From assembly GCA_038532735.1 (NCBI GenBank), contig JBCBAC010000005.1, forward strand, positions 1-64,000: 64,000 nt of DNA, written 5' to 3'. Shown here in pieces: positions 8,679 to 17,232 of this stretch (within the stretch, counting starts at the first letter, position 1; every line of letters begins with the position of its first letter). Both the position numbers and the translations under genes were made by a program. The notes beneath the pieces are model-generated. The model did not search any database. It was given only the letters and a program-made list of their open reading frames with translations, and was not told the origin of the DNA. Source of the DNA: JAHTBL01 sp038532735 (GTDB lineage Bacteria > Pseudomonadota > Alphaproteobacteria > Rhodobacterales > Rhodobacteraceae).

Positions 8679-9158
8679 ATGCACTTGGGACATATCAAAC
8701 CGGCCATTGCCGGTGATGCGAAAACGCGTCTTCAGACCGGCCTGATCGCCGGAACCTCCATCCTGACACTGGACGGCGTTTTACCGGTCGAACATCTCGC
8801 CCCCGGCGACCGTGTGGTCACACGCGACAGCGGCATGGCGATCCTCAAGGCCGTCCGGGTTCGCAAGACCACCGCCCGCATGGTCCGCATCAAGGCGGGC
8901 ACGCTTGGCACGACCCGCCCCGAAGGCGATGTCGTGCTGCCTGCAGATCAAGGCATTCTGATCCGCGATTGGCGCGCCAAGGCGATCTACGGGGAAGACC
9001 AGGCCATCGTCCCTGCAGAACAGCTGATTGACGGCGAATTCATTTCAGAGCACTCCCCCGCAGCGCAAGTCACCCTGTTCGAGCTGCAGTTTGAAAGCCC
9101 CCACATCGTCTACGCAGATGGGCTTGAGCTGTCGGTCAGCGAGAGCGTGCTCGCCTGA
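8679..9158 (+). CDS. Hint-domain (hedgehog/intein-like) protein
   Basis: 159 residues with the start of a Hint fold: GLIAGTSILTLDGVLPVEHLAPGDRV (opening strands, about residues 22-48), then VTRDSGMAILKAVRVRK. Such single-domain Hint proteins are very common in Rhodobacteraceae, often secreted; their role is unknown. The nucleophile expected for self-splicing would be a Cys at the first position of the domain; here the equivalent place is Gly-Thr, so splicing activity is unlikely. The 3' end overlaps the convergent NAD(P)HX repair gene by 49 bases. Confidence 0.8.
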   Translation: MHLGHIKPAIAGDAKTRLQTGLIAGTSILTLDGVLPVEHLAPGDRVVTRDSGMAILKAVRVRKTTARMVRIKAGTLGTTRPEGDVVLPADQGILIRDWRAKAIYGEDQAIVPAEQLIDGEFISEHSPAAQVTLFELQFESPHIVYADGLELSVSESVLA

Positions 9159-10738
9159 CCCTGCTCTGCCGCCAAAACGCGCGGCAGAACCTCGGACAAA
9201 TCTTCAGCAATCAGCCCCGGCCCGAACGCCCGGCCACATTCTTGATGCAACCAGGCGGCGCGTGATGCAGCGTTCAGCGGCTCCAAACCCTGCGCCATCA
9301 GCCCTGTGATAAACCCTGCCAGCACATCCCCCGATCCTGCCGTGGCCAACATCGGCGCCGCGCGATCATAGACCGCCGCAATGACCCGCGCTTGTCCATT
9401 CGGATCGGCAACCACGGTATCAGCGCCTTTTAAAAGCACGCAGCAGCCTGCTCTTTCAGCAGCCGCCCGCACAGCCGTGATTTTCGACCCAGCTTCGCCG
9501 ACCACGTCCTTGTCGCGCCATGCCTCAGCCAAATCCGGGAACAGCCGCGCGAACTCTCCCGCGTGAGGCGTCAGCACGCAATCGCGATGCAGTTTCTCAA
9601 AAAGCGTCTCCGGATCGTCCTGAAAAACCGTCAGCGCATCCGCATCCAAAACCGCCCGGCGCTTGGCCTCCAAAGCCGCCGCCACCAAAGCCCGCGTTGC
9701 ATCAGATACGCCCAAACCCGGCCCCAAACACAAAGCGTTGAGCCGAGTATCCTCCAGCAAAGCCGCCAAAGCCCCAGCGTCCGGCACCCGCGCCAGCATG
9801 ATCGCCGTGACCTGACACGCCACTTCCAATTGCGCTGCTGGCGGCACGCCCAGCGTCACCAGACCTGCACCCACCCGCAACGCCGCGCGGGCTGCCAATC
9901 GGGCCGCCCCGGTCATTGCCGGTCCACCGCTTAGAACAAGCGCGTGCCCACGGTCATACTTATGTCCATCTGTGAACCCCGCAAAAGACAGGTGCTGACG
10001 CGCCGCTCCGGCTTGCAACTCAACGAGATCGCTGGGCTCGGCTGCTATGATGGTTTGTATCTGTGGAATCGTACGTCGCCCAGTACCCGGGTTCGCTATC
10101 TTAAGGGGAACCACGTCTATCGCGCCACAAACCGACGGCCCATCGCCCAAATAGTGACCCCATTTTGGTACCTCGAACGTCACAGTCAGGTCAGCCATAC
10201 CGAAACCAGCTCTCTCAGGCCCTAGCAGCTTACCACTATCGGCACATAGCCCTGAAGGGACATCAACCGCCAGACGTTTGCCCGGTGCCGCTTGGCTCAG
10301 AAGCGTCACCAAGGGCTCCGCCAGAGGTCGGCTAATCCCGATCCCAAACAACGCATCCACAACCAAATCAGCACCCTCAAGGATTAAGGGGTCCTGACCC
10401 TCCAACGACCAGACGGACCCCAACTGAAGCCAGCGGTCGTGGTTCATGCGCGCATCCGGCGGCAGTTTCGCGGCTTGCCCCAGCAGATAGCACGCCACGT
10501 CCCATCCCTGCCCCGCCAGCAGGCGCGCGATGACAAACCCATCCCCGCCATTATTACCGGGGCCGCATAACACAACTGCGCGATGCGGTGCCGCTGCGAA
10601 CTCCGGCCACCGATGCATCAATGCGTCGACAACCCCAACTCCAGCCCGCTCCATCAACTCCAGTCCAGTCACCGCACCAGAGGCCATCGCCGCCGCCTCA
10701 ATGGCGCGCATTTGTGCAGTTGAGAGAAGGTTGGTCAT
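9110..10738 (-). CDS. nnrD: Bifunctional NAD(P)H-hydrate epimerase / ADP-dependent dehydratase
   Basis: Repairs hydrated NAD(P)H. The N-terminal half (residues 1 to about 215) is the NnrE epimerase (LCGPGNNGGDGFVIARLLA); the C-terminal half is the NnrD kinase-fold dehydratase (VLDADALTVF, LTPHAGEFARLFP, ATAGSGDVLAGFITGLMAQG). I chose the ATG at 10738 (MTNLLSTAQMRAIE), the normal start of the family, giving 542 residues; the frame stays open 69 codons further upstream but that part has no homology signature. The last 15-20 residues run past the usual end of the family and overlap the Hint gene. Confidence 0.93.
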   Translation of the reverse strand: MTNLLSTAQMRAIEAAAMASGAVTGLELMERAGVGVVDALMHRWPEFAAAPHRAVVLCGPGNNGGDGFVIARLLAGQGWDVACYLLGQAAKLPPDARMNHDRWLQLGSVWSLEGQDPLILEGADLVVDALFGIGISRPLAEPLVTLLSQAAPGKRLAVDVPSGLCADSGKLLGPERAGFGMADLTVTFEVPKWGHYLGDGPSVCGAIDVVPLKIANPGTGRRTIPQIQTIIAAEPSDLVELQAGAARQHLSFAGFTDGHKYDRGHALVLSGGPAMTGAARLAARAALRVGAGLVTLGVPPAAQLEVACQVTAIMLARVPDAGALAALLEDTRLNALCLGPGLGVSDATRALVAAALEAKRRAVLDADALTVFQDDPETLFEKLHRDCVLTPHAGEFARLFPDLAEAWRDKDVVGEAGSKITAVRAAAERAGCCVLLKGADTVVADPNGQARVIAAVYDRAAPMLATAGSGDVLAGFITGLMAQGLEPLNAASRAAWLHQECGRAFGPGLIAEDLSEVLPRVLAAEQGQASTLSLTDSSSPSA

Positions 10739-10785
10739 GGATTGCGCCTCATTCGTTCTCAGTTTGCCCATAATGGTTGCTATAC

Positions 10786-10800
10786 GCCTAAATTTTAGGC
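10786..10800. promoter_or_regulatory. Palindrome in glnB leader, candidate NtrC site
   Basis: GCCTAAATTTTAGGC: seven-base arms around a single central base. With the preceding C it reads CGCC-N9-GGC, the form I recall being reported for NtrC sites before glnB in Rhodobacter capsulatus. It lies 111 bases before the glnB ATG and 48 before the nnrD start. The palindrome is seen; the regulator is inferred. Confidence 0.5.
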
Positions 10801-10832
10801 ACACCTCGGGGAATCCAAGCGACCACAGCCTT

Positions 10833-10857
10833 GGGGACAGACTAGTCAATTGTCCCC
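10833..10857. promoter_or_regulatory. Inverted repeat in glnB leader
   Basis: GGGGACA and TGTCCCC, seven perfect pairs around an 11-base spacer that itself contains the palindrome GACTAGTC. No T-run follows, so it is not an intrinsic terminator. It lies 53 bases before the glnB ATG and could be an operator or a leader-RNA hairpin. Confidence 0.45.
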
Positions 10858-10910
10858 TCCAATGAGAAGTGGTCTCAGCAACGCAACGCAAGTCGAAGGG
10901 AGTCGCGGTC

Positions 10911-11249
10911 ATGAAGAAGATCGAAGCCATCATCAAGCCATTCAAACTTGATGAGGTGAAGGAGGCCCTGCAGGACGTTGGCGTTCAGGGACTCTCTGTT
11001 ATCGAGGTGAAGGGTTTCGGGCGTCAGAAAGGCCACACAGAGCTGTATCGCGGCGCGGAATATGTCGTCGATTTCCTGCCCAAAGTGAAAATCGAGGTCG
11101 TTTTAGCCGATGACCAGCTTGACGGCGCGCTGGAAGCGATCGTCGAAGCAGCCAAGACCGACAAGATCGGCGACGGTAAAATCTTTGTCTCTAGCATCGA
11201 GCAAGCCGTGCGCATCCGCACAGGCGAGATCGGCGACGAAGCCCTCTAA
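10911..11249 (+). CDS. glnB: Nitrogen regulatory protein P-II
   Basis: Signal protein that binds 2-oxoglutarate, ATP and ADP and controls glutamine synthetase adenylylation and NtrB. The ATG at 10911 gives MKKIEAIIKPFKLDEVKEAL and exactly 112 residues, the family length; an open frame upstream has no signature. The uridylylation target Tyr51 sits in the T-loop (TELYRGAEYVVDF). The B and C loops (TDKIGDGKIF, EQAVRIRTGE) are intact. It is followed 45 bases later by glnA, the classic alphaproteobacterial pair. Confidence 0.98.
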   Translation: MKKIEAIIKPFKLDEVKEALQDVGVQGLSVIEVKGFGRQKGHTELYRGAEYVVDFLPKVKIEVVLADDQLDGALEAIVEAAKTDKIGDGKIFVSSIEQAVRIRTGEIGDEAL

Positions 11250-11294
11250 CCCCCTACATTCTCAGCAAAACTCGAAAAAAGGAAAGACTGTCAT

Positions 11295-12701
11295 ATGAGC
11301 ACCGCTGATTTTCTCAAGACTATCAAGGATGAAGACGTCGAATACGTCGATATCCGTTTCACAGACCCGCGTGGCAAACTGCAACACGTGACGGTCATGG
11401 CCGATCAGGTTGACGAAGATTTCCTTGAAGAAGGCTTTATGTTTGACGGCTCGTCGATTGCCGGCTGGAAGTCTATCGACCAGTCCGACATGAAACTGAT
11501 GCCCGACACGGACAGCGCCTATATGGACCCGTTCTATGCAGAGAAAACGCTCTGTGTGCATTGTTCCATCGTTGAGCCTGACACGGGCGAGGCCTATGAC
11601 CGCGACCCGCGCGGCACTGCCGAAAAAGCGGAAGCCTACCTGATCTCGTCCGGCATCGGCGACAAGTCGTTCTTCGGTCCGGAAGCAGAATTCTTCCTCT
11701 TTGACGATGTCCGTTTTTCGGTCGAGATGAACAAAGTCTCCTACGAAGTCGACGCGCTTGATGCCTCGTGGAACACCGATACCGAGTATGAGATGGGCAA
11801 CATGGGCCATCGTCCCGGCGTCAAGGGCGGCTACTTCCCCGTCAACCCGATCGATGACGCACAGGACATCCGTTCTGAAATGCTGTCGACGATGAAGCGC
11901 ATGGGCATGAAGGTCGACAAGCACCACCACGAAGTGGCGTCGTGCCAGCACGAGTTGGGCCTGATTTTCGGTTCGCTGACCGAGCAAGCCGATCACCTGC
12001 AGAAATACAAATACGTCATCCACAACGTGGCTCAGGCCTACGGCAAGTCGGCCACGTTCATGCCCAAGCCCATCGCTGGCGACAACGGCACCGGCATGCA
12101 CGTGAACATGTCGATCTGGAAAGACGGCAAGCCGCTCTTTGCTGGCGACAAGTATGCTGACCTGTCACAAGAAGCGCTGTATTTCATCGGCGGCATCCTG
12201 AAGCACGCCAAAGCGCTGAACGCGTTCACCAACCCGTCGACAAACTCCTACAAGCGTTTGATCCCGGGCTTTGAAGCCCCTGTGCTGCGCGCCTATTCGG
12301 CACGTAACCGGTCGGGCTGTGTGCGTATTCCGTGGGCCGAAAGCCCCAAAGCCAAGCGCGTGGAAGCCCGCTTCCCCGATCCGGCAGCAAACCCCTACTT
12401 GTGCTTTGCGGCCCTGCTGATGGCTGGCCTCGACGGCATCAAGAACAAGATCGACCCGGGTCCCTCTTCGGACAAGGACCTCTACGATCTGCCGCCGGAA
12501 GAACTGGCCGCGATCCCAACGGTCTGCGCATCGCTGCGTGAAGCGCTCGAAGCACTGGAAGAAGACAGCGACTTCCTGCTGGCCGGTGACGTGTTCACCA
12601 AAGATCAGCTGGAAGGGTATGCAGAGCTGAAATGGGAAGAGGTCTACGCCTACGAGCACACGCCCCACCCGATGGAATTCAAGCTCTACTACAGCTGCTA
12701 A
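11295..12701 (+). CDS. glnA: Glutamine synthetase type I
   Basis: Makes glutamine from glutamate, ammonia and ATP; a dodecamer in the cytoplasm. 468 residues. Landmarks are MFDGSSIAGWKSIDQSDM (residues about 50-67), FGPEAEFFLFDDV, KPIAGDNGTGMHVNMS (ATP/glutamate site) and RNRSGCVRIP. The adenylylation residue Tyr397 is present in LYDLPPEEL, so activity should be under GlnE control as in other proteobacterial GSI-beta enzymes. It forms an operon with glnB and ends at a terminator. Confidence 0.98.
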   Translation: MSTADFLKTIKDEDVEYVDIRFTDPRGKLQHVTVMADQVDEDFLEEGFMFDGSSIAGWKSIDQSDMKLMPDTDSAYMDPFYAEKTLCVHCSIVEPDTGEAYDRDPRGTAEKAEAYLISSGIGDKSFFGPEAEFFLFDDVRFSVEMNKVSYEVDALDASWNTDTEYEMGNMGHRPGVKGGYFPVNPIDDAQDIRSEMLSTMKRMGMKVDKHHHEVASCQHELGLIFGSLTEQADHLQKYKYVIHNVAQAYGKSATFMPKPIAGDNGTGMHVNMSIWKDGKPLFAGDKYADLSQEALYFIGGILKHAKALNAFTNPSTNSYKRLIPGFEAPVLRAYSARNRSGCVRIPWAESPKAKRVEARFPDPAANPYLCFAALLMAGLDGIKNKIDPGPSSDKDLYDLPPEELAAIPTVCASLREALEALEEDSDFLLAGDVFTKDQLEGYAELKWEEVYAYEHTPHPMEFKLYYSC

Positions 12702-12718
12702 TCCACGAAGATCATGTG

Positions 12719-12745
12719 AAAGGGCGTCCTTCGGGGCGCCCTTTT
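12719..12745 (+). terminator. Rho-independent terminator after glnA
   Basis: AAAGGGCG and CGCCCTTT pair around a TCCTTCGGGG loop region and are followed by TTT. It lies 18 bases after the glnA stop. Confidence 0.88.
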
Positions 12746-12881
12746 TCATTGAGATTGGACGTTATGCGAGGTGCGGCGTCGTCGGGCACTGACAACTGCC
12801 CTGCCCTGCAATTTCCCAACCTCTCCCATGATTTCGACGCAATTTCCGTCAAAATTCATATAAACCCATGGGAGAAGCCCA

Positions 12882-13586
12882 ATGTCCGCATCTGATTCAT
12901 CTGCGTTCTTGAAGATCGACACACCCGCGAATGCGTGCACCGTCAGCGACCGCGCCCTGCGCGAAGCCTTCCGCGCCTCAATGGACGCGCCGCAAGAAAA
13001 AGCCGGACTGCTGGATCAACTGAATGCGCGCATCGGTGCATTGAAATCGAAACCGAAGGCTGCGAAAGCGCCCGAGGCCCCTGTTGCGAATGAAGTGCCT
13101 GACACGCGTACCCCCGCGGTGACAGAAGCTGAGGCCCCGAAGGACGACGAGGGCACGCTTTTCGCGCATCTCAACGAGATTATGGCCGACACCACTGCCC
13201 CGGCTGAGGAGGTTGAGGAAACAACACCTCCGGCGCGGTCCAACTCCATCATCGTGCGGGCCATCCAATCTTTGCTCCCTAAGAAAAAGGCGAAAGCAGC
13301 GCCCCAGATCGAAGCCGCGCCGAAGCCACAATCAGGCTCCATCATTCTGCGCCTGCTCTCTGGCCTGAAGCCCAAGGCGAAAGCGACAGCAGAACCAGAG
13401 CCTGCAGCAGAGGTCGCAGAGACGCCCAAACCTCAATCGCGCTCGGTGATCTTGCGCGCCCTTTCCGCGCTCAAGCCAAAGCCCAAAGCGGCCCCCGCGC
13501 CTGCATCGGAAGCTGAGACAAAGCAGTCTGGCTCTGTCGTGATTAAACTGCTGAAAGCGATCTCACCGATCAAACGCACCGCGTGA
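12882..13586 (+). CDS. Protein with four-fold amphipathic Ser-x-Ser-(I/V) helix repeats, unknown
   Basis: 234 residues of unknown function and no signal peptide. The C-terminal half holds four spaced copies of one motif: SNSIIVRAIQSLLPKKKA (120-137), SGSIILRLLSGLKPKAKA (151-168), SRSVILRALSALKPKPKA (186-203) and SGSVVIKLLKAISPIKR (216-232). A weaker fifth copy may be LLDQLNARIGALKSKPKA (43-60). The copies are joined by Ala/Pro/Glu linkers. Each copy would form a short basic amphipathic helix, suggesting multivalent binding to a partner or membrane. The ATG has a GGGAGAAG ribosome site. The gene is transcribed alone after glnA and overlaps the convergent DUF3445 gene by 24 bases. Confidence 0.7.
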   Translation: MSASDSSAFLKIDTPANACTVSDRALREAFRASMDAPQEKAGLLDQLNARIGALKSKPKAAKAPEAPVANEVPDTRTPAVTEAEAPKDDEGTLFAHLNEIMADTTAPAEEVEETTPPARSNSIIVRAIQSLLPKKKAKAAPQIEAAPKPQSGSIILRLLSGLKPKAKATAEPEPAAEVAETPKPQSRSVILRALSALKPKPKAAPAPASEAETKQSGSVVIKLLKAISPIKRTA

Positions 13587-14357
13587 GGCACGCCAGCTTT
13601 CGCGCTGCGCAACGCTCAGATTGGTCCAAGCCACAACGTAAGTGTGGATGCTGAACACGACAGCGTCCGTTTTGGGCAACCGCAAAATCACCTGTCGTTC
13701 GGATCGTAGATACGCGGGATCGCCCGCGCGCAGTGGTTTGCTTTGCCCCTGAGGTCGGGGCTGAAACAACTCCGGGTCCACATAGATCAACGCGTTCGCC
13801 CGCATCAGCGGTTGGCCCGCCCGTGCCGCATCAAAGAGCCGCTGCACCCGGCGCGCCATGTCCGCCGTGTAGCTTTCGACCGGCGCATGGATATGCGTCA
13901 GCGGTTGGCCGATCTTCTCGGCCAATGTCCAGCTGGCAGGAAAGCAGATGAGCGCACCCCGTAACACATGTTCTGCCCCCTCTTTCACTAGGATCGCAAA
14001 GTCTTCCTGAACCAGCTTTGAAAGGGTCTCCAACGGCTGATCCCAAGCCAGCGGAACGCTCAGCCCATCCGGGCGACGCACGCGATCTGGCGAAACATCG
14101 AAATCTGCGCGCCCGTCAAGCTGCTGCAAAACGAGCTGCAAAAGCTCATCCGCCGCCGGAGCCGCCTTGTCTGAGAGCGCCAGAACCTCAGGGCGACATG
14201 CCTCCAGCAGCCGGGCCTTTTCGGCCATCTGAGCTGCATAGGCCCCATCGACCTGCAGCCAATCGGCCATCGCAATCGGCTGCACCCCGGGCATCCGGGC
14301 AGAGGCCGCCTGCATCCACGGAGCAAAAGGCAGATGGTCTTGAAGGATCGCCGTCAT
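13563..14357 (-). CDS. Heme-dependent oxidative N-demethylase-like protein (DUF3445)
   Basis: 264 residues. The sequence matches the DUF3445/HODM family: GALICFPASWTLAEKIGQPL, then THIHAPVESYTADMARRVQRLF, then a strand region with LRSERQVILRLPKTDAVVFSIHTYVV. The founding member, the alpha subunit of a Pseudomonas enzyme, demethylates dimethylamine with heme; other members are uncharacterised and the partner subunits are not here. The divergent neighbour, 124 bases away, is the DMSP lyase gene, which fits a theme of methylated osmolytes. The N-terminus LPFAPWM is also typical of the family. Confidence 0.78.
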   Translation of the reverse strand: MTAILQDHLPFAPWMQAASARMPGVQPIAMADWLQVDGAYAAQMAEKARLLEACRPEVLALSDKAAPAADELLQLVLQQLDGRADFDVSPDRVRRPDGLSVPLAWDQPLETLSKLVQEDFAILVKEGAEHVLRGALICFPASWTLAEKIGQPLTHIHAPVESYTADMARRVQRLFDAARAGQPLMRANALIYVDPELFQPRPQGQSKPLRAGDPAYLRSERQVILRLPKTDAVVFSIHTYVVAWTNLSVAQRESWRASRGAFDR

Positions 14358-14481
14358 GATGCTCCGTTTCCGACAGTTTACGTCGCAAACCTACCGGAAG
14401 TTTGCGACATCCCAACAGGTCGCGATCTGACCTGACAGGCCAAGCTGTGTCCAGCACGATCAACGCAGATCGGAGGGCACC

Positions 14482-15810
14482 ATGAACACCCATTACCGCG
14501 ATCAGCGCAAAATCGACCCCTCGCAAGGGGCGACCCTGGGGGACGGCACGCCCAACGATGCCGACCGAGTCGAGATCGGCCCAACCCAATTGGCGTTTGA
14601 TGAATGGAGGGCAGCTGGGCTGACCCTGCCCAACCTGCCCGCAATGCGGTGCTATCGCTGGGAAAGACTCACCCGGCATATTATCGCACGGGATTATGGC
14701 GGTTTGCTGATGTTTGATCCGCTTAATATTCGATATGCGACGGACAGCACCAATATGCAGCTGTGGAACACTCATAACCCGTTCCGCGCAGTGCTGCTGT
14801 GTGCCGACGGCTATATGGTGATCTGGGATTACAAGAACGCGCCTTTCCTGAGCACGTTCAATCCGCTGGTGCGCGAACAACGCGCGGGGGCAGACCTGTT
14901 TTACTTCGACCGTGGGGATAAGGTCGATGTGGCCGCCGACGCGTTCTCAAACGAGGTGCGCGTGCTGATTGAAGAGCATGGCGGCGGCAATAGGCGCCTC
15001 GCGGTGGATAAGGTGATGCTCCACGGGTTGCGCGCGCTGGAGGCGCAGGGCTTCGAGATCATGGAAGGTGAGGAAGTCACCGAAAAGTCCCGCGCGATCA
15101 AAGGTCCTGATGAAATCCGCGCCATGCGCTGCGCTTCGCATGCCTGCGAGGCTGCTGTCGCGGAGATGGAAGCGGCGTGCGGACCGGGTCTCTCGGAGGA
15201 TGAAATCTGGGCGGTTCTCCACGCGGAAAACATCAAGCGGGGTGGCGAATGGATTGAAACGCGCCTGCTCAGCTCAGGCCCGCGGACCAACCCTTGGTTT
15301 CAGGAATGCGGCCCGCGTATTGTCCAAAACAACGAGATTGTCGCGTTCGACACCGATCTGATCGGCAGCTACGGGATTTGTGTCGATATCAGCCGCACCT
15401 GGTGGATCGGAGACCGCGCGCCCCGCGCCGATATGATTGAAGCGATGCGCCACGCGGTCGAGCACATCCAGACAAACATGGCGCTGCTCAAGCCCGGTGT
15501 TTCATTTCGTGAGCTAACCTTCGGCGGACACCAGTTGGCCCCGAAATACGACAAGCTCAAATACGGCTGCCGGATGCATGGCGTCGGTCTTTGCGATGAG
15601 TGGCCTCTTATCGCCTATCCCGATCACTATGTCGAAGGTGCGTTTGATTATCATGTTGAGGCCGGGATGGTCCTGTGCGTCGAGGCACTGGTCGGCGAAG
15701 AGGGCGGCGACTTCATGATCAAGCTCGAAGATCAGGTGCTCGTCACAGAAGACGGCTATGAAAACCTCACGAAATACCCGTTCGATCGACACCTTATGGG
15801 TGGTCCTTAA
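14482..15810 (+). CDS. dddP: DMSP lyase DddP (M24 peptidase fold)
   Basis: Cleaves dimethylsulfoniopropionate to dimethyl sulfide and acrylate. 442 residues, with the creatinase/aminopeptidase-P fold. The whole length follows the pattern I know from roseobacter DddP: RKIDPSQGATLGDGTPND at the start, FDPLNIRYATDSTNMQLWN, LFYFDRGDKVDVAADAF and ECGPRIVQNNEIVAFDTD. The six metal ligands reported for DddP are all present: D290, D292, D302, H366, E401 and E416. The ribosome site GGAGGG precedes the ATG by a good distance. It is transcribed alone, divergent from the DUF3445 gene. Peptidase activity is unlikely given these signatures. Confidence 0.92.
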   Translation: MNTHYRDQRKIDPSQGATLGDGTPNDADRVEIGPTQLAFDEWRAAGLTLPNLPAMRCYRWERLTRHIIARDYGGLLMFDPLNIRYATDSTNMQLWNTHNPFRAVLLCADGYMVIWDYKNAPFLSTFNPLVREQRAGADLFYFDRGDKVDVAADAFSNEVRVLIEEHGGGNRRLAVDKVMLHGLRALEAQGFEIMEGEEVTEKSRAIKGPDEIRAMRCASHACEAAVAEMEAACGPGLSEDEIWAVLHAENIKRGGEWIETRLLSSGPRTNPWFQECGPRIVQNNEIVAFDTDLIGSYGICVDISRTWWIGDRAPRADMIEAMRHAVEHIQTNMALLKPGVSFRELTFGGHQLAPKYDKLKYGCRMHGVGLCDEWPLIAYPDHYVEGAFDYHVEAGMVLCVEALVGEEGGDFMIKLEDQVLVTEDGYENLTKYPFDRHLMGGP

Positions 15811-15936
15811 AGCGAGCGGACCGGCAATACACCTCTCACCATCGCGTGACGCGGCTGACATATCGCGCCGCTTTCCTTGTCCGGCAATCCGCTAGCCCCC
15901 TAATGTGCAGCACTGATCCTTTGAAAGACCGCTGCC

Positions 15937-17154
15937 ATGCCCACCGAACGCGTCACCTTCCCCAGCCATACGGGCGACACACTTGCCGCGCGCCTCGATT
16001 TGCCCGACGGGCCGCATCTGGCCACAGCGCTTTTCGCGCATTGCTTTTCGTGCTCCAAAGATATTCCCGCAGCGCGCCGGATCGCGGGACGTCTAGCCGC
16101 GATGGGAATTGCCGTACTGCGCTTCGACTTTACCGGGCTCGGCCATTCCCAAGGGGAGTTTCAGAACACGACCTTCACCTCGAACGTCGATGATCTGCAT
16201 GCGGCCAGCACCTATCTGGCAAGTCGCGGCATGGCCCCCTCTTTGCTCATCGGCCACTCGCTTGGGGGCGCTGCGGTTCTGAAAGCAGCCGCAGATATGG
16301 AGCAGATCAAAGCCGTCGTCACCCTTGGTGCGCCTTTTGACCCCGGTCATGTCACCCATAATTTCGCCGATGCGCTGGACGAGATTCGTGAGAAAGGCGT
16401 GGCACCTGTTAGCTTGGGCGGGCGGCCCTTCCAGATCGGCCGCGACTTCGTCGAGGACGTCGAGGCCGCCCAATTGGCCCCTGCGATAGCAAACCTCAAA
16501 GCTGCCCTTCTGGTGATGCACGCCCCACGCGATGCTGTCGTTGGCGTCGAAAACGCGACGCAGATTTTTGTGGCTGCCAAGCATCCCAAGAGCTTTGTCA
16601 CACTCGATCAGGCCGATCACCTCATCACAAAGACCGAAGATGCCGAATACGCAGCTGAAGTGATCGCCGCCTGGTCTGCGCGCTACCTGCCTCTCAACCC
16701 GCCTGCCCCACCTCCCGGCGCGCCGGAAGGCATCGTGCGCGCCTCAGAAGCGGATGCGAAGGGCTTTCTGCAAGACATTCAATCGGGGCCCGATCATCAC
16801 GCCATCGCGGATGAGCCCGAGGCCTATGGAGGCACGAACCGTGGCATGTCGCCCTACGGCTTTCTGTCTGCCGGACTTGCGGCCTGCACCTCAATGACGA
16901 TCCGCATGTATGCGCGCCGCAAGGGGTGGCCGCTCGATCACGTGTTTGTGGATGTGAGCCACAACAAGGTCCATGCGCAGGACGCAGGCGAAGTCGCAGT
17001 TGCGCAAATCGACAGTTTTCATCGGGCCATCCACCTCGAAGGCCCTCTGGACGACACGCAACGCGCCCGCCTTCTGGAGATTGCGGATAAGTGCCCGGTA
17101 CACAAAACCCTCGAGGCCAGTTCGCACATTACAACCGGCCTCGCGCCGCGCTAG
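15937..17154 (+). CDS. Alpha/beta hydrolase fused to an OsmC domain
   Basis: 405 residues in two domains. Residues 1 to about 255 are an alpha/beta hydrolase: HCFSCSKDIPAARRI, FDFTGLGHSQGEF, and the nucleophile elbow GHSLGGAA (Ser of GHSLG). Residues about 270-405 are OsmC-like, with FLSAGLAACTSMTIRMYARRKG carrying the family Cys and KCPVHKTLEA the second Cys; OsmC proteins reduce organic hydroperoxides. This fusion occurs in many proteobacteria, with an unknown joint substrate. It stands downstream of dddP but 126 bases away, with its own likely promoter. Confidence 0.9.
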   Translation: MPTERVTFPSHTGDTLAARLDLPDGPHLATALFAHCFSCSKDIPAARRIAGRLAAMGIAVLRFDFTGLGHSQGEFQNTTFTSNVDDLHAASTYLASRGMAPSLLIGHSLGGAAVLKAAADMEQIKAVVTLGAPFDPGHVTHNFADALDEIREKGVAPVSLGGRPFQIGRDFVEDVEAAQLAPAIANLKAALLVMHAPRDAVVGVENATQIFVAAKHPKSFVTLDQADHLITKTEDAEYAAEVIAAWSARYLPLNPPAPPPGAPEGIVRASEADAKGFLQDIQSGPDHHAIADEPEAYGGTNRGMSPYGFLSAGLAACTSMTIRMYARRKGWPLDHVFVDVSHNKVHAQDAGEVAVAQIDSFHRAIHLEGPLDDTQRARLLEIADKCPVHKTLEASSHITTGLAPR

Positions 17155-17181
17155 GTTTTATCTTTGTTAAATTCGCGAAAG

Positions 17182-17213
17182 AAAAAGGCGCGCCCGACCG
17201 GACGCGCCTTTCA
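17182..17213. terminator. Terminator between the hydrolase-OsmC gene and bioY
   Basis: AAAGGCGCG (17184-17192) pairs with CGCGCCTTT (17203-17211) around a 10-base loop. A and T runs on both sides let it act in both directions for the two convergent genes. Confidence 0.87.
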
Positions 17214-17232
17214 CAATTCAATGCAGTCAGTC

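Noticed and set aside
9110..9158. The 49-base overlap of the Hint and nnrD genes as a sign of a wrong gene
   Set aside because: Both are convergent, both have convincing domains before the overlap, and the LOG/rarD pair shows a similar tail overlap.
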